Shown here: positions 33,478-45,951 of the stretch, in pieces | How positions within the stretch are numbered: the first letter of the stretch is position 1 | Layout of the letters: each line of letters opens with the position of its first letter | Position numbers and translations under genes: made by a program | Assembly (NCBI GenBank): GCA_023014365.1 | Contig: JAEBUN010000018.1 | Coordinates: forward strand, 434,001-498,000 | Length of the DNA: 64,000 nt | Origin: Lepiota brunneoincarnata | Taxonomy: Eukaryota > Basidiomycota > Agaricomycetes > Agaricales > Agaricaceae | Reading direction: 5' to 3' | Notes under the pieces: generated by a model | Databases searched by the model: none | The model's input: only the letters and a program-made list of their open reading frames with translations | What the model was told of the DNA's origin: nothing

Positions 33478-34547
33478 TCAAGTAGAGATGATAGCAAAGT
33501 CCAAGTCTCTCTCCGCCCGCCTCCCTGCACCTACAGCAAAACGTAGACTCTTGCCTCTCTTTGTATCTTCGCTATCTCCTGTCGGGGGCCGGTAACTCCC
33601 GCTCCGCGCCGGCCCGGATCGGGAATCAGAAGGGTGACCCCGAGAAAGGTCGATGTTGCTGCCGTTGGACCTCGAGGAACTGTGGGATCTGTGCATTACT
33701 GGACCCATAGTCGAATCTTTCTTTGCCTTGGATCTACTACTCGATGATCTCCGTCGAACACCGGGGAACCAGCTGGAGAGTTTGAACTTGGTGCTTGAAA
33801 GGGTGGACCAGCGCCAGGTGGAACCGGAGTGAGAATCGGGGATATGGGGATGTTGGTGTTGGTGGTGGGCAAAACGTGTGGGTGTTGGTGAGCGGGGTGG
33901 TGGCCATGGAGAGTTTTGTGGATTCTGACGGAAGGGGTTCGGGAGGGTAAGTTTGAATTTGAGGGGAAGGCGGAGGGATGGTGGTGTTGGTGTTGGCGCT
34001 AGCGTTGGTAGAGTGGGTTCGGGGGAGGTGGGTGATATTGGGAGGAGGGTTGGGTGTGCATAGGGGTGGTTGAGGCGTGGAGAGGAGTAGATTTGGTTTA
34101 TGGTGCTACTTCTCTTTGTGGCGGTGGGGACATTGCTCGGGAGGGAGGAAGCTTGGCTGCTTGGGGAGGTGAACTGTGAATTTTGCTTTCCTGGTGTCTG
34201 TGGGGTCTGTTAGTGTTGAGAAGTTGGATGTGGGAGAGGACTGACTGGATGTGTCTGTTTGGCCTTTCTCCGTTCGTCGACCGTGCGATCTCTGGCGTTG
34301 TTCAGGGCATATGGATGGTAGTTGTACAGCTGTCGAGCACTCAGGGCTCTATTGGTAGTGAGAGCGCGTTGGGAGGAGGCTCACCAGCGGCTTGTCAGAG
34401 TCGACGCCGAGGAACTGCGATGCCCGGCCAACGGGTGTCCGATACTATGTTACACTGGTCAGAACATCTCGTCTGCGAACAACAGACCTGTGCACGTACC
34501 TCGTTGGCATAGATATAGCTTGCAGCGCCGCTGTACGGGTGACTCAT
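33478..34547 (-). CDS. Ser/Pro-rich protein of unknown function
   Basis: A coherent minus-strand gene that lacks an internal ATG in its long exon. The ATG at 34547 starts MSHPYSGAASYIYANE, ending at a GTACGT donor. Exon 2 reads YRTPVGRASQFLGVDSDKPL, exon 3 LYNYHPYALNNARDRTVDER, and the last exon is long and rich in Ser, Pro, Thr and basic residues, ending at 33478. Three introns (GTACGT, GTGAGC and GTCAGT donors) keep a single frame with no defect. The charged NARDRTVDERRKAK segment is the most conserved-looking part. No domain recognised; probably disordered, with several SP and RxxS sites suited to phosphorylation. It is divergent with the AMSH-like gene across about 200 bases. Confidence 0.6.
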
Positions 34548-34750
34548 GTTACCCCTGTCCTTGGGCGCTAGTGCAGGGGTGCGCGATGTTCTGGCTCTGG
34601 GTGGGAGTGAATAACCCCTTGCGGTGATATATATAGCACATAGATGTCGTTGGCTGTGCTCAACGGACGGAGAGAGCCAAGGAGAGAGAGAGTCACGTGG
34701 GTCGTAATTACCGTCTGATATTCACTCTCCCCTCAACGACGTAGCCCTCC
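34548..34750. promoter_or_regulatory. Compact bidirectional promoter region
   Basis: Only about 200 bases separate the divergent start codons at 34547 and 34751. A TATA-like ATATATATAG sits at 34627-34636, and a purine-rich GAGAGAGCCAAGGAGAGAG stretch near 34670-34690. Confidence 0.5.
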
Positions 34751-37341
34751 ATGAGCCTCAGGCGCCCTTCCCTCGAGGCAACAGCAACTGGCGCAGGAAG
34801 CCAGCATACACAATCCAGGCCAGCTTCGATTACAGAGCTCGCTGATAGGGCCCTCGAAAATCTTTGGGACGAGTCCCGCGACCTCAAGCACTACCTCCGC
34901 ATCGCCGAAAAGTATCGCCGGGAGGGCAAGGAATCCCAGAAATCAGGCGATCTCGAAGCTGCCTTTGTGTTTTATGCGAGGGCGGCGACCCTTGTTCTCG
35001 AGAAATTACCCACTCACCCGGACTATAATCTCCTCCTCAACGAATCGCAGCGAAAGAATCTCGGTTTGGTCCGTCTCTTTGTTTTTTTTTTGTCTATAAA
35101 CCACTCTGACGCCCTGCAGAATGGACAAGATATCCTTGACAACCTCAGCAACCTCAAGCCTGTCCTCGTCAACCGCTTCAATGACTGGCGAGCTGCTCAC
35201 CCAGATGTACCCCTTGACCAGCTTGATCGGGAGCAGGAGCAACGGCAGGAACAAGAGCGGGCGGCCGCAGAAGAGGCTGCGCGATGGAAACACCAGCGCG
35301 AAGAAATCCAACGACATGACGAAGAGAACCGTCTTCGGCAATCTGCCCGCCACTCTCAACAACACGCCCAGCTCGATCGACGGAAAGATGATTCAATCCC
35401 CTCCGCTCGCCAGCCTCCAGCCATACCTGTATATCAACAGCAAGCTCAGGACTTTTCGTTCTCACGTCCCCCGAATGCCCTACAGCATGGATCACAGAGC
35501 ACACTCGTCGTCATGCCTGATGCCGACACATTCGCCCGCCAGGAGAAAAGGAGGCTAGAGCAGGAGGGGATTCAGCGGAGGCAACAGGAGGCGGAGGCGG
35601 AGGCTCGCCAAATACGCCAGACGATCGCCGTTAACAATCAGGGACAGGCCCCCCCCGCCACTTCATCCTCCTCATCGTCCGTACTCACCAACGGCTCTTC
35701 CCCCATGTTCCTACATACCCATACCCAACCTTCTTCACTCGCTACCACACCCGCTTCATCTTTCTACCAAACTTCCGCACCTCCCTTTATGTTTGATCCA
35801 CCCCCCGGAGGAACCCTCCGCGCACCAACCGCAGTGCATTCCCGTCCTCAATCCCAGGCCTTTCCGTTCCTTGACCAATACGGCAATGAATTGGTCCCCA
35901 TACTTCCAGGCTTGAACCCTGCGGACCTGAACCGAACTCCCACTAGGGCCAGCTTACCGAGGTGTGTATAACTGACTCTCTCTAATTGGCCCAAAAAGCT
36001 CAAGTTCTATATATCAGCTCTCTAGCCCCTCCTGTGACTACGACCTCTCCACCCCCTACCGATGCACGCCTCCTCTTTCCACAACTGATGTCACCCCATC
36101 AGCAACGACAGGGGTATTATCCATCACTCAACTCTATGTTTGTGCCCTTCGAGCAGCTAACACTAAACGACAGACCAACTGAGGGCAGTGTCGGATCTTC
36201 GAGTACCTTAGTGTTTGCATCGCAAGAAGCCAGAAAAGCCGCGGCGGCTACGGCTGCTGCGGAATTTGCAAAAAGCAAGCATGATGGTTCTGGAAGGTGG
36301 AAATCCCAGCCACCGCCTTCTTCGTCACAACTCCGATCTGCTGCACCACCCGCACGTCCGCCTCTGCCCAATCCACCTATGCCCCCACCCCCACCTGCGC
36401 CCGTCGGAATCCCTACTGCAGGGGGCAGAATCCCTGTTACAAGTTCCGCAGATCATCGCCACCGTCATAGTCGTTCGCAGATGCCGCCACCTCTGAGCCA
36501 ATCACACTCTCACTCGCATGGCTCGATTTCGCGTCGGAAGGGACCGAAACTCAAGACTGTAACGATGCCACGAGAATGTTTACCACGATTCTTGGCGATT
36601 GCCAAGGTTAACACGTCCATGAACAGGGAGACGTGTGGACTCTTGCTCGGGAGGGAAGTATTTCCAGATCAAGAGAGTCCTCCCTCGCATGGGCATGATT
36701 CACGTTCGAGTGCACGTGGAAAAGGAAGTGCGGAGAGAGGGGGGGAGAGAAGGGGGGAGTATGTCGTGACGACGCTGCTGATCCCAAAACAGCGTGGGAC
36801 TAGTGATATGTGCACTATGGATGAAGAAGAGCTCGTGTTGAGTTTTACGGAGGAGAGAAGTTTGATTACCCTCGGTTGGGTAAGTCGCCTTTTGGGTGGT
36901 GTATTTGCTTGGTTGTTTATGGACGGCAGATCCATACCCACCCGTCTCAGTCGTGTTTCATGTCCTCGGTCGACCTGCACACGCACTCTGGGTTCCAAAA
37001 GATGTTACCCGAATCATTTGCGGTTGTCTGTGCTCCCAAGTCAAACCCCAAGTGTGTAATCTGCATTTTATAAGAATCATGGGCATCAGATCTGACATTA
37101 TGTTAGTTTTGGAATATTTCAGTTGACGGATCCACCGGGGCTGCAGACTATATTGGATTGTGCAGAAAAGGAGGCTTTTCATCCACATCCGGATTTACCG
37201 ATATATACGGTATGTTTTGGTCTCTTTGTACCGATGTAAGGTCCATGGATTTTCTGACGAGCACTTTGGGATGTGCAGGATGCAGATAAAGGACATGTGC
37301 AGATGAAGGACGCGCCTCTCGAAATCATTGACTTGCGTTAA
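34751..37341 (+). CDS. AMSH-like JAMM/MPN+ deubiquitinase
   Basis: A zinc metalloprotease that cleaves Lys63-linked ubiquitin on endosomal cargo with ESCRT. The N-terminal 120 residues form the USP8-dimerisation/MIT-like domain ([20 protein letters not shown] ... [17 protein letters not shown]). A Gln/Glu/Arg-rich coiled coil and a long Pro/Ser-rich linker follow. The JAMM domain is complete: [11 protein letters not shown] with the catalytic Glu, [19 protein letters not shown], then [14 protein letters not shown] with the zinc-binding His, His and Asp. The insert [18 protein letters not shown] typical of the AMSH subfamily follows, and the end is LEIIDLR at 37341. Introns include 35067-35119, one at about 35960-36015, and three in the catalytic part. 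No frame defect seen. Confidence 0.9.
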
Positions 37342-39530
37342 GGCGAAGAAAATGTGTTTTTTTTTTCTTCTTTTTTCATTTGATGTTTCCGGAATGCAAT
37401 TACGAGTTTCAATATCCCCTTATCGGTTAGTGGCAAATGATGATCAATCGTTAACCCCCGCTTTTGCCATTTTGTATTTTTCTTTTCTCTCCGCGTCATG
37501 CTATTTTTGTAGGAGTATCCAGTATAAATAGAACGGTGTGCTGAGAAAGTTGAGATGCTAGCGCCCCTCGCTTCCATGCCGGTGTGATCTGCAGCGGCTA
37601 CCTCGGAATCCATCCGCGTTTCATCCTTACGTCCGGCACGGCGATTATGCAGCTGCTGCCCAACTCCCCAACTGCGTCATAAGCAAACAAAAGAAAATCA
37701 CCGTTGGGGAATTTTTTCGCGTCCGAGGGATGAGCAACTGGGAGAGGGGCGCTGGTAGGGGTCTCAATGGAGGGCCACACTGGACCCTACTCAGTCTCTG
37801 CGTCGGTGGGTGACTTTAGGCCTCGGAGACCATCGGTGTTTGAGGTGACTGGCGCTGCTCCGCATTTGAGTCTAGTTCTGGTTCAACATCCAGTTTCGTT
37901 CATGATGCCTAAAGGGTGTTATCGGCCATTTACATAGTAGGAGGGGGTGGATGGGGTATATATATTATGGCAAAGCCTACCAGCTGTTTTGGCAACAAGC
38001 TGGCAAAGCAACCCACTGCTCTCTTCAACGACTTGAAACCTTTTTCTGATACACTCACTCTACGACGTGGTTCGTACGCTTATTAACAACTGAGCGCCCC
38101 CCCCCCCCCCTCTGAAATACTTTGTGTACGTCTGAACCTTCCATATATTGACTCGTTTATTGATTAACCCTGGCAGCAGGACCACTTGTCTAAAGAATGT
38201 CTTGTATGGTTAAATGATTTCTGGCTCCCAGTCATTTTCGTTAATGGTGCTGATGGTAGCTAGCTACACGAGCAAAGAGATGATGGTGAAAGAGATCAAC
38301 ATGCAGGAAGACAGGGCGAAAGAATTGTTGCAGAGGTATAAATCAAATGTGGGCGTGAGCGACGCGGACATAGCCAAAATTCAGCGATCGATGAAAGGAG
38401 ACCAGCAGACAAGAGGTAGCAGAAAGTCACGGCCTGTTAAGAAAACCTAGATAGTAGGGGTACAGATCATTTTTTACACATCATGCCTGTTCCGCTCCAC
38501 GATATATTTATGAACCCGCTGGCCTTCACCGGCCTGTACCTCGCGGCAGATATGCTCCGGTCCTCTCTCAGCATGCTGGTTAACAACCAAGCGTGTATGA
38601 CGGAACCATTACAATAACTGACCAAGTTCGCAATGGCTTGAAACGTACAAAAATGGCTTGTGAACCTGCCAGAATCCGTCACAACCCTCTGAATGAGTAT
38701 ATAAAAAAGTTGTACAGTATGACTGAATAACCTCTGTCTCCCGGTGAACACGCAAAAGAAGTTGGGCGGTGGTAGTAGCTAACAAACCCCTTTCATTTTT
38801 AATGCGATCAATATCCCGATTGGGAAAAATAGATCATCCTTTTAAAAATATCCCTCACATCGATCAAATTACATCATGCTTATTCTATTTTAGGATCCAG
38901 CTGTCCACCCCCCCCGTGATACATACAACTTGGTTACAACATCAGATGGGACCCTCTTACTGCCTCTGACTGCATGCTTCAAGCAGCCAAGTAAAATTGT
39001 CTTGGTATAGTGTATATACAGCAAGTCTTTTGACTGCCTTGGCACATTGAAAAGCAGTCACCCCCAAAACTAAGAAGGCCCAAAATAAACACCACAAATA
39101 ACTCCATTATGTAGACAGTTGCTCATATACAATATAGTCATCACCATCAACCATTCTAACAAGTGGATTGCCAATCTGTGCCATTGTCTATTTGCTAAGT
39201 TATGTGTTTAACAGCTATGTGACATGATGTGAGTGGAAAGGGAGAGAAAGAGAAAAATAAAGAATAAGCGAGGGACCGGGATGATAGTTATGACTGATCC
39301 AAGTCCATAATATATTGTAAGCTACTCAAAGCGACAGACAAGAAGGTACGAAGCGTCGTTGTCCATGGTACCATTAAATCTCCAAAACGAAGGAAAATGT
39401 TAAGAAAAATGACCGTGGGGATAGCGAGGGGTAAGAAAGAATGTGATGACGTCCCTAATAATGTCAATATCTTGGCGTTGATAAGGTTCATAACAGAGCA
39501 AACCAGAAAATTTCCAGTCCGCAGTTGAAT
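37342..39530. other. Long intergenic region
   Basis: Lies between the 3' ends of the AMSH-like and chitin synthase genes. It has a strong TATA-like GGGTATATATATTATGG at 37953-37969 with a pyrimidine-rich stretch after it, a poly-C run at 38098-38110, and the small ORF at 38214. This suggests a short transcript, perhaps noncoding. The rest is AT-rich and shows nothing recognisable. Confidence 0.45.
38214..38450 (+). CDS. Possible small protein, unknown
   Basis: A 78-codon ORF. The first part is hydrophobic; the rest is charged (EINMQEDRAKELLQRYKSN, then basic RGSRKSRPVKKT). It sits about 250 bases after a strong TATA-like box, which is the main reason to list it. An AG acceptor-like CTCCCAG overlaps its first codons, so the real start may lie in an upstream exon. 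No family recognised; it could be chance. Confidence 0.25.
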   Translation: MISGSQSFSLMVLMVASYTSKEMMVKEINMQEDRAKELLQRYKSNVGVSDADIAKIQRSMKGDQQTRGSRKSRPVKKT

Positions 39531-42500
39531 CTATGCGTGGTCAAGAAGAATCCTATCAATCGCAGCGTTGATGGTGGCCTTCCTCGGAGTCAAGTCCATG
39601 CCAAATGCCTCCTCCAACTGTCGCCGAATCCCCCTCTTAGTCACTGTATTAAGATCCGCGGTCCTCAGAACATCCTGCACAGCACGCTCGAGGTCCGCAT
39701 CCGAGGGCGAATTGGACCCGACATCAAAGTCCTCATGACTCCTCATAGAAGGGATCGGCATATCAAGATAATTTGTGACGGGGCGAGAGGGTATTGGCTG
39801 GTGCAACAAGTTGGCTTCGCTTATTGGGCGGAAGGGCGACTGAGGAGTGTTACGTCCCGAATTGTAACCTGGGGGAGGATACATGCCAAGCTTGGGAAGG
39901 CGCGGGTGATTGGCTGCGGGGTTCGTAGTACGTCTCGCGGCCATAGAGCGATGCAGTCTTCGATTCGGCGTAGTCCATCTTGCCCTTGGTCGGCGGCACC
40001 CACGAGCCGATACTATGATTAGACTCCTTGTCCCAGAGCTCGTTTTCCTGGAACAAAATGCATCAGGAAACCCAACAAAACTACAGCGAAAGTGCAAGCT
40101 TACATAATCACTCCAAGACTTGAGCGGGATAGCGCGAGGATCAAACTTGCCTTCGTCCTACACACAGTCAGATATCAATTCCCGCCCTCGACAGACGATA
40201 TCACAGAGGATACTCACATGAACAACGACCTTCTTTCCAGACTCTCCCAACACGATACGCGTCTGACCCCACGAGAAATCATCCATGCGCCAGAAAGAGT
40301 AAAGCGGGAGGAAGAACGAAAAGGCGGGAATAGCGAGGATATAGAAAATCATCCAGCCAATCATATCCCATTTCCTCCTCAACACAAACACGAGCGCCTG
40401 GATACCGTACACGGCAGCAATCATGACAAGTGACACCGTCGTGATTGACTTTCCAACTCCAGCAGCCAGATAAATCAGGTACGCAATCTACAACGCCATA
40501 GTCAGCATCGAAATACACCTGTACAAAAGAACACTCACATATGCAACAGTAACCGGCTGCGTAATGGTCGACAACAAATCAATCATGACCACAAACCTCA
40601 TCGAGAAACAGCAGAAACCACAAAGCTGTTCCAGGAAAATAAGCTCGCCAAGATTGTGCACCGTAGAATTAATCCAACGCCGACGCTGAGACAACAGCAC
40701 CTTCCAGTCATCAGGAGCGACAGTGTATGCATGCGCATCTCGGATAAACTGCGTCTTGAACGTCGAGAAATGCTTGAGAAGCAGAGTAGTAAGGTAACGA
40801 TCTTCACCAAGGTGCAAGAGATTCTTCATATGGAGAGTGTCAACGCGATTTTCCGAGTAGTCTTGGACCATCTGGTTGGAGATGAGCAGAGGCTTGTGGG
40901 TATCGGGGGTACGGAGACGGTATAGGGTAAAACAACCGGGCAAACAAGTGACGGAACCAAAGAGGGACTCAAACGCTTTCGCCATGTGATGCGAGATGAA
41001 GTACTCATAAACCTACAAAACGTTGCTCAACTCACCACACACCGTTGGGATAAACAAAGCCACGCACCTGCATCATGGTAATCAAGGATTGCTTCGCGTT
41101 CGCCAACTCTGTTTCGCCACAAACACCGAGTAGCTTTTTGTCATGAATCATCCTACACAACCATCAGTAAGGCAGAGCATAAACGAGGAAAACAACATAC
41201 GCCGAAATCAGCCGGTTTACAGACATGGGATCCACCGTTGTATCAGCATCAACCATGAACAAATACTCATAAAATGACGGGTTGACACCAATAACATTCT
41301 TGATCTGATGATACATCTCCAACTCCAAGGGATTCATCGGAGCATTGAAGTGGACCTATGCCATTCCCATGTAGCGCACGCGGGGCTTCCATAACAAGCA
41401 CAGCGCACCTTGTTCAAGAAATGCATCAATAGCATCTGCGAGTCTCGCTTGCCACGATTACCAGGCCTCGACCTCTCCGTTGGCTTCCCAACCTTCACAA
41501 TAACCAAATACGGCACCACATGCCCCGAACACTCATACAACCCCGAATACACCTTACCCATATTATGCTGCTTCGCACCCTCCCCAAGCGACACAAAGCT
41601 CAGCGGCTCAGGATCCAAATTCGGGTCCGCTCCGAGAATATCCAATACAATCCTCGGCGTCGGTCGATCATTACCGGACCCAACAATCATGCCATCGCAA
41701 ATGATAACAAGCAACTTGCGCTTATCATCATACTTGAGCTGCGCCAACGAATCAATTGTCCGTCGCAAAGACCCATCGCCTTCGGTGTAACACGGCACCT
41801 GGCAGATCACAAACTTGTCGTGATCCTCTGGAGCCCGCTCCGCACCAAAGTTGATCGAAGCAATAAACTTGAATCCAATAATCGACACCATCATAATAGA
41901 CAGTGCAAGCAGGATGTAAGTCGAGAACAAACACTGGGGCGATTGTCGATTGTCCACCTTGCCAATCAAGAAGAGGTTCCGCAAGCAGACCTTTTGCCGT
42001 TCAAGAACATCCCGGTTGATCTCGAGCGAATTCAACTGCTTCGTGATATCCTTCCCCGCATAAAACTTGAACAGGTCTAACACAGACCCATCCATAAAGT
42101 GGGTATCGGAAGGCGGTGCTTGCATACCAACAGGTGCCCGAACGGCCGGAGGACTCCTCAGGTAATTGGTAACATCATAAATGAGGCTGTTGTAAATTGC
42201 AACCGAGCTCCCACTGTTGGCCATTTGCCTGATCTCCCTGGGTGTATACCCGAGGAACCCCACACGAGCGGTATACCGCATCTGAACCATGCGCTCAAAA
42301 TACCAATCCGGCCGTGAGTCATTGCTGAACACACGAAAATCATGATACTGCGCATTCGGGTCGGTATTGTTCGCAGAGTCGAGGATGACGTAGGGAGAAA
42401 CATTGCCATCGATACCGTTACAGAGCGCGCTGACCTATCACCCAAAGATGAGCTATGCACACACCCCCGCCCGGCCACCAAGATACAAACGCACCTGAAC

Positions 42501-45500
42501 AGGGAAAAGATTATCCGCAATCACACCTCCATACTTCAAAACGCTCCTCGTCTGCACGACAGGCACAATCCGACGATGCGTCGCCGCAACCTTGGTAAGA
42601 TCAAACACCTCCCCTCGAACCGCGGTATACACATTATTCGGATTATCCTGGAAATTATGGCTCTGCAACTCTGAGCGGTTGAACACATGTTCCGTCGGAC
42701 AAATCAAGTTGCCGAGGACCGCAATGACAAACACCGCACACCCACAGACAAACCAGATCAACAAGTTCAACGCCAACTTTTCCCTCCACGCCTGCCGCAC
42801 ATCCATACGCTTCATCCGTCCAATATGCGTCAACAGAGGAGTGGGGATCCACCACGTCAAGATCCAGCAGAGAGCAACCCACCGCCTCCGAGCAGCACTC
42901 TCCTTCAGCACCTCCGTCGTCTCACCCTCCTGAATTTCCCCGGCCAGTGCCTCCTTGTCCATTAACCCGCGTTTATCTGTGTTCTGGAACATATTCCTCG
43001 AGGGTGCGTATGACTCCGAACCAAAGTTGGATACGGAATCATCCCGTTGACTGGTAAACCGACTGCGGCCATCATACTCCTCGCTTCGGAGCGACTTGTT
43101 CTCGTCGTAATCGTCATCGTACATATCGGCACGTTGGAATGGCGAAGCATTGGCGACAAGGGGAAGTGCCTGACTTGATCCATTGGGGTTATCGTGGAAC
43201 CCACCCATCCAAGGCGACTGCTCGTATTCCTCGCCAGGGCTGCGATACGGTGCATATGGGTCGACAATGCCTCTCGGACCAAGTCCAGCCTCAGCTTCCG
43301 CATCCCGTAGCCGATTGCGTTTCTGTTCCTCAACGTCACGCGACCTCAGTTGGTCTTCAATCAGATGGAAGGCACGTTGCGAGAGGAAAACCTAAACGGA
43401 AACGGCTGTCACTCACACACCCAACCGAGTCAAAAATAGAACTGACCTTGTGCTGCCCAAGTACCAAATCTTTTTCGCCGAGCCCAAAGGCCGTTCGAGC
43501 CTGTGCGGCCTTTTCTTTCCCATCCCCTTCCGTAACACCCGCATTATCCAATCCATCTCTATACCGATCACAGAACTCTTCCGGCGTCATGCCAACCTCA
43601 AACACCGTCGCACATCTCCTGGCAATCTCCGCCAACCCAATACTTCTCACCTGCCCCTTGACACTCCGTCCCTCCAATTGGTTCGGTAGCTGGGAGTCGT
43701 TGGGGTTGACACAGAAAACGTACCACGGCTGTGTCTCCTCCAGTGTCTCAAACAGAGTATCCAACGCAGCTCGGAACTCCCCTGCGACGCACGGTGTCGT
43801 GTTGGAGGAGTGTACGTTGGCAGTCCCACCACCCCCAATCAACCCATCATCATCTTCCCGCTCCTTCTCCTCAATATCATGGAATGCACTGCTCTCCTTG
43901 AGCGTCGGCATCCTCTTGACAGTGTTCTTTCTCCGGGTTGAAGGCGCCCTCATGGGCTTCACAGCCTGCTGCGCTGACACAATAGTATCCTCATTCCTCG
44001 GGTGAGCCTGGGTCGCGATGGCCTTTGCGGAAAACAAGCCCTTGACAAAAGGGTTAATCGATCCTGAGCCTTCTGAACCATCTATGGTGCCCCGCAAGAG
44101 GGAGACGAAATCAGGATTGATGGCATCAAGGTTGCGGTCTAGGAAGTGTTCGGAGGAGTACGTGACCGCCCCATTGAAATGATTGATGGTAAACGTCGGG
44201 AATCCTGACCGATCGATGGCGCCAGCCTTGAATGAAGAGTGGCTGCCCCAGCGCTTCTGGAAGGCCTCCACCATCGTTTGATCCGTCTTCTTGGGCACGC
44301 GGCGGGCTTGGTCGTCCATAATGTGGATAAGACCACCTGGCTGATTCTGAAGAAGTCGAATACATTCGGCATTGTCAAAGTAGGGGATTTGGGGTACCAA
44401 ATGGGAGATGCCTTCGATGTTGTACTCGTTGATATGGCTCTCAAACAGCCTCTTTTGCATGAAGTGCTGGAGCCTCTCGTTGGCAAAGTTGACGCAGAAC
44501 TGGTCAAGAGAGTTGGGCCGACTGGTCATATTTTGAGGTCCAGGGAGGTCAAAGAGACCAACAAAAGTGCTGAAATCGTCCTTGCAGAAGCGTTGGTTGA
44601 TGTGTTCGTTGAGCCATGCAAACAGGAGAGAATAGAGCGTCTTTGCTAAATCATCTCGGTTGTCCGAAGCACCATCAGGATCGAGGAAGACGGTGCATAG
44701 CTCCTTCTTGACGAGCTTTGTCTTGTATGACAACGCAGCCTCGAGCGCAGCGGCAGGCACGCCCAAAAAGTCAGCAACGACTTCGAGCACATCCACGTTG
44801 CGAACAACAGCGGCATCTTCGTTGCGATGGCGGTCGATGATAAACTCGAGGTTACCGAGGTGGAGAATGGCGGCAATCAGCTGACAGGTTTGAGCAACGT
44901 GCCGCTTCGACATGCCGATAGTCTTGAGTGCGACTTTAAGTTGGTCGAACCGAAGGGCGTCATCATCACGGCCAGCCTGTTGTCGTGCAGCAGCGGGTGC
45001 ACGATGGCCGAGATAACGGTACGTGGTTTTATCAAGGAGATGGAGGTGCTGGCGCTCTTCAGGGGTAGCACCAGCTATGAGGTAGTAAAAGATGTGGAAA
45101 TTCCGTTCACCGGACGGAACGGCAGCGACACGATTGCGTTCTAGGTAGTAGTCTAGTGTCTTGATACCACAAAGACGTCCACGCTCGGTAAACTGGAGCT
45201 CTGTGTATTTTCCGAAACGAGAGGCATTGGGGTTGAAGAGGGTGCGGGCATTTCCGAACGTTTCGATGACAAACTCGGCAGCTGGGACCTGGGAGGCGAG
45301 CTTGGAGCCTTTTTTGCCGGGATTGCTGACGCTGAGCTCGAGGAGGGTCTTGATGACGAGGCGGCGATTCTCGGACTTGCCGCTGCCCGACTCTCCACTA
45401 CAAAAAAAGAACAAGGGGATATTAGACCGAGGGCTGACAAAAGCAGTGCTGGGGAGTGCTGGACGGCGCACCTGAAGAGGATGGACTGGTCCTGGGTTGT

Positions 45501-45815
45501 CCTGCGCATGTGGTAGTATGCATTGTTGGCGAGCTGGAAGATGTGCGGGGGGAGTGCGTCCTTGTGCTCTGAGGTGTCACGGTACTCTGCGGCGTACTTG
45601 TGGAGGACCGAATCGGCGTTGGAAGGCACATACTTGTGTGGGTTGAGAGCGACGAGACCAGACGAGCCGATGGAGGTGTAGATGTTGTCGGACATGAAAC
45701 GTTCGCGGAGGCAGGCGACAATGATGTCGTCGGAGGCGGAGGTGAGCTGGGCAAGGTCCGTGGCGGCCTCGAGCCGCTGATGAGGGCTCATCTGAGCAGC
45801 GGAGAGGCGGTTCAT
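39531..45815 (-). CDS. Chitin synthase with N-terminal myosin motor (class V/VII type)
   Basis: A processive membrane enzyme that polymerises UDP-GlcNAc into wall chitin. I take the ATG at 45815 ([14 protein letters not shown]); the open frame continues upstream without ATG. The myosin-like motor has [12 protein letters not shown] as P-loop near 45400 and the [10 protein letters not shown] switch region. Next comes a cytochrome-b5-like domain ([13 protein letters not shown]) between membrane helices. The GT2 core has [37 protein letters not shown] and the catalytic QRRRW near 40680. The C-terminus is a DEK_C domain ([20 protein letters not shown]) ending at 39531. About a dozen introns; roughly 1,850-1,900 residues, normal for the class. 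One frame slip near 39884, in the linker before DEK_C between PSQAW and MYPPPGY, cannot be spliced out and is probably an assembly indel. Confidence 0.93.
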
Positions 45816-45951
45816 TGGGCGTCCACTGCCTCGGCTGAGTGGGACGATGACCACAGTGACGACGGTGTGTGGGTCTTTTTGTGAGAAAGAGATGGAAAGG
45901 AAACGAAAAGCAGTGACAACAACCGGTGTTATGGAGTCACGTGTCTACGAT

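Noticed and set aside
43139..44005. A 288-codon plus-strand ORF within the chitin synthase
   Set aside because: Antisense to the well-conserved motor domain and linker; composition follows from the opposite strand.
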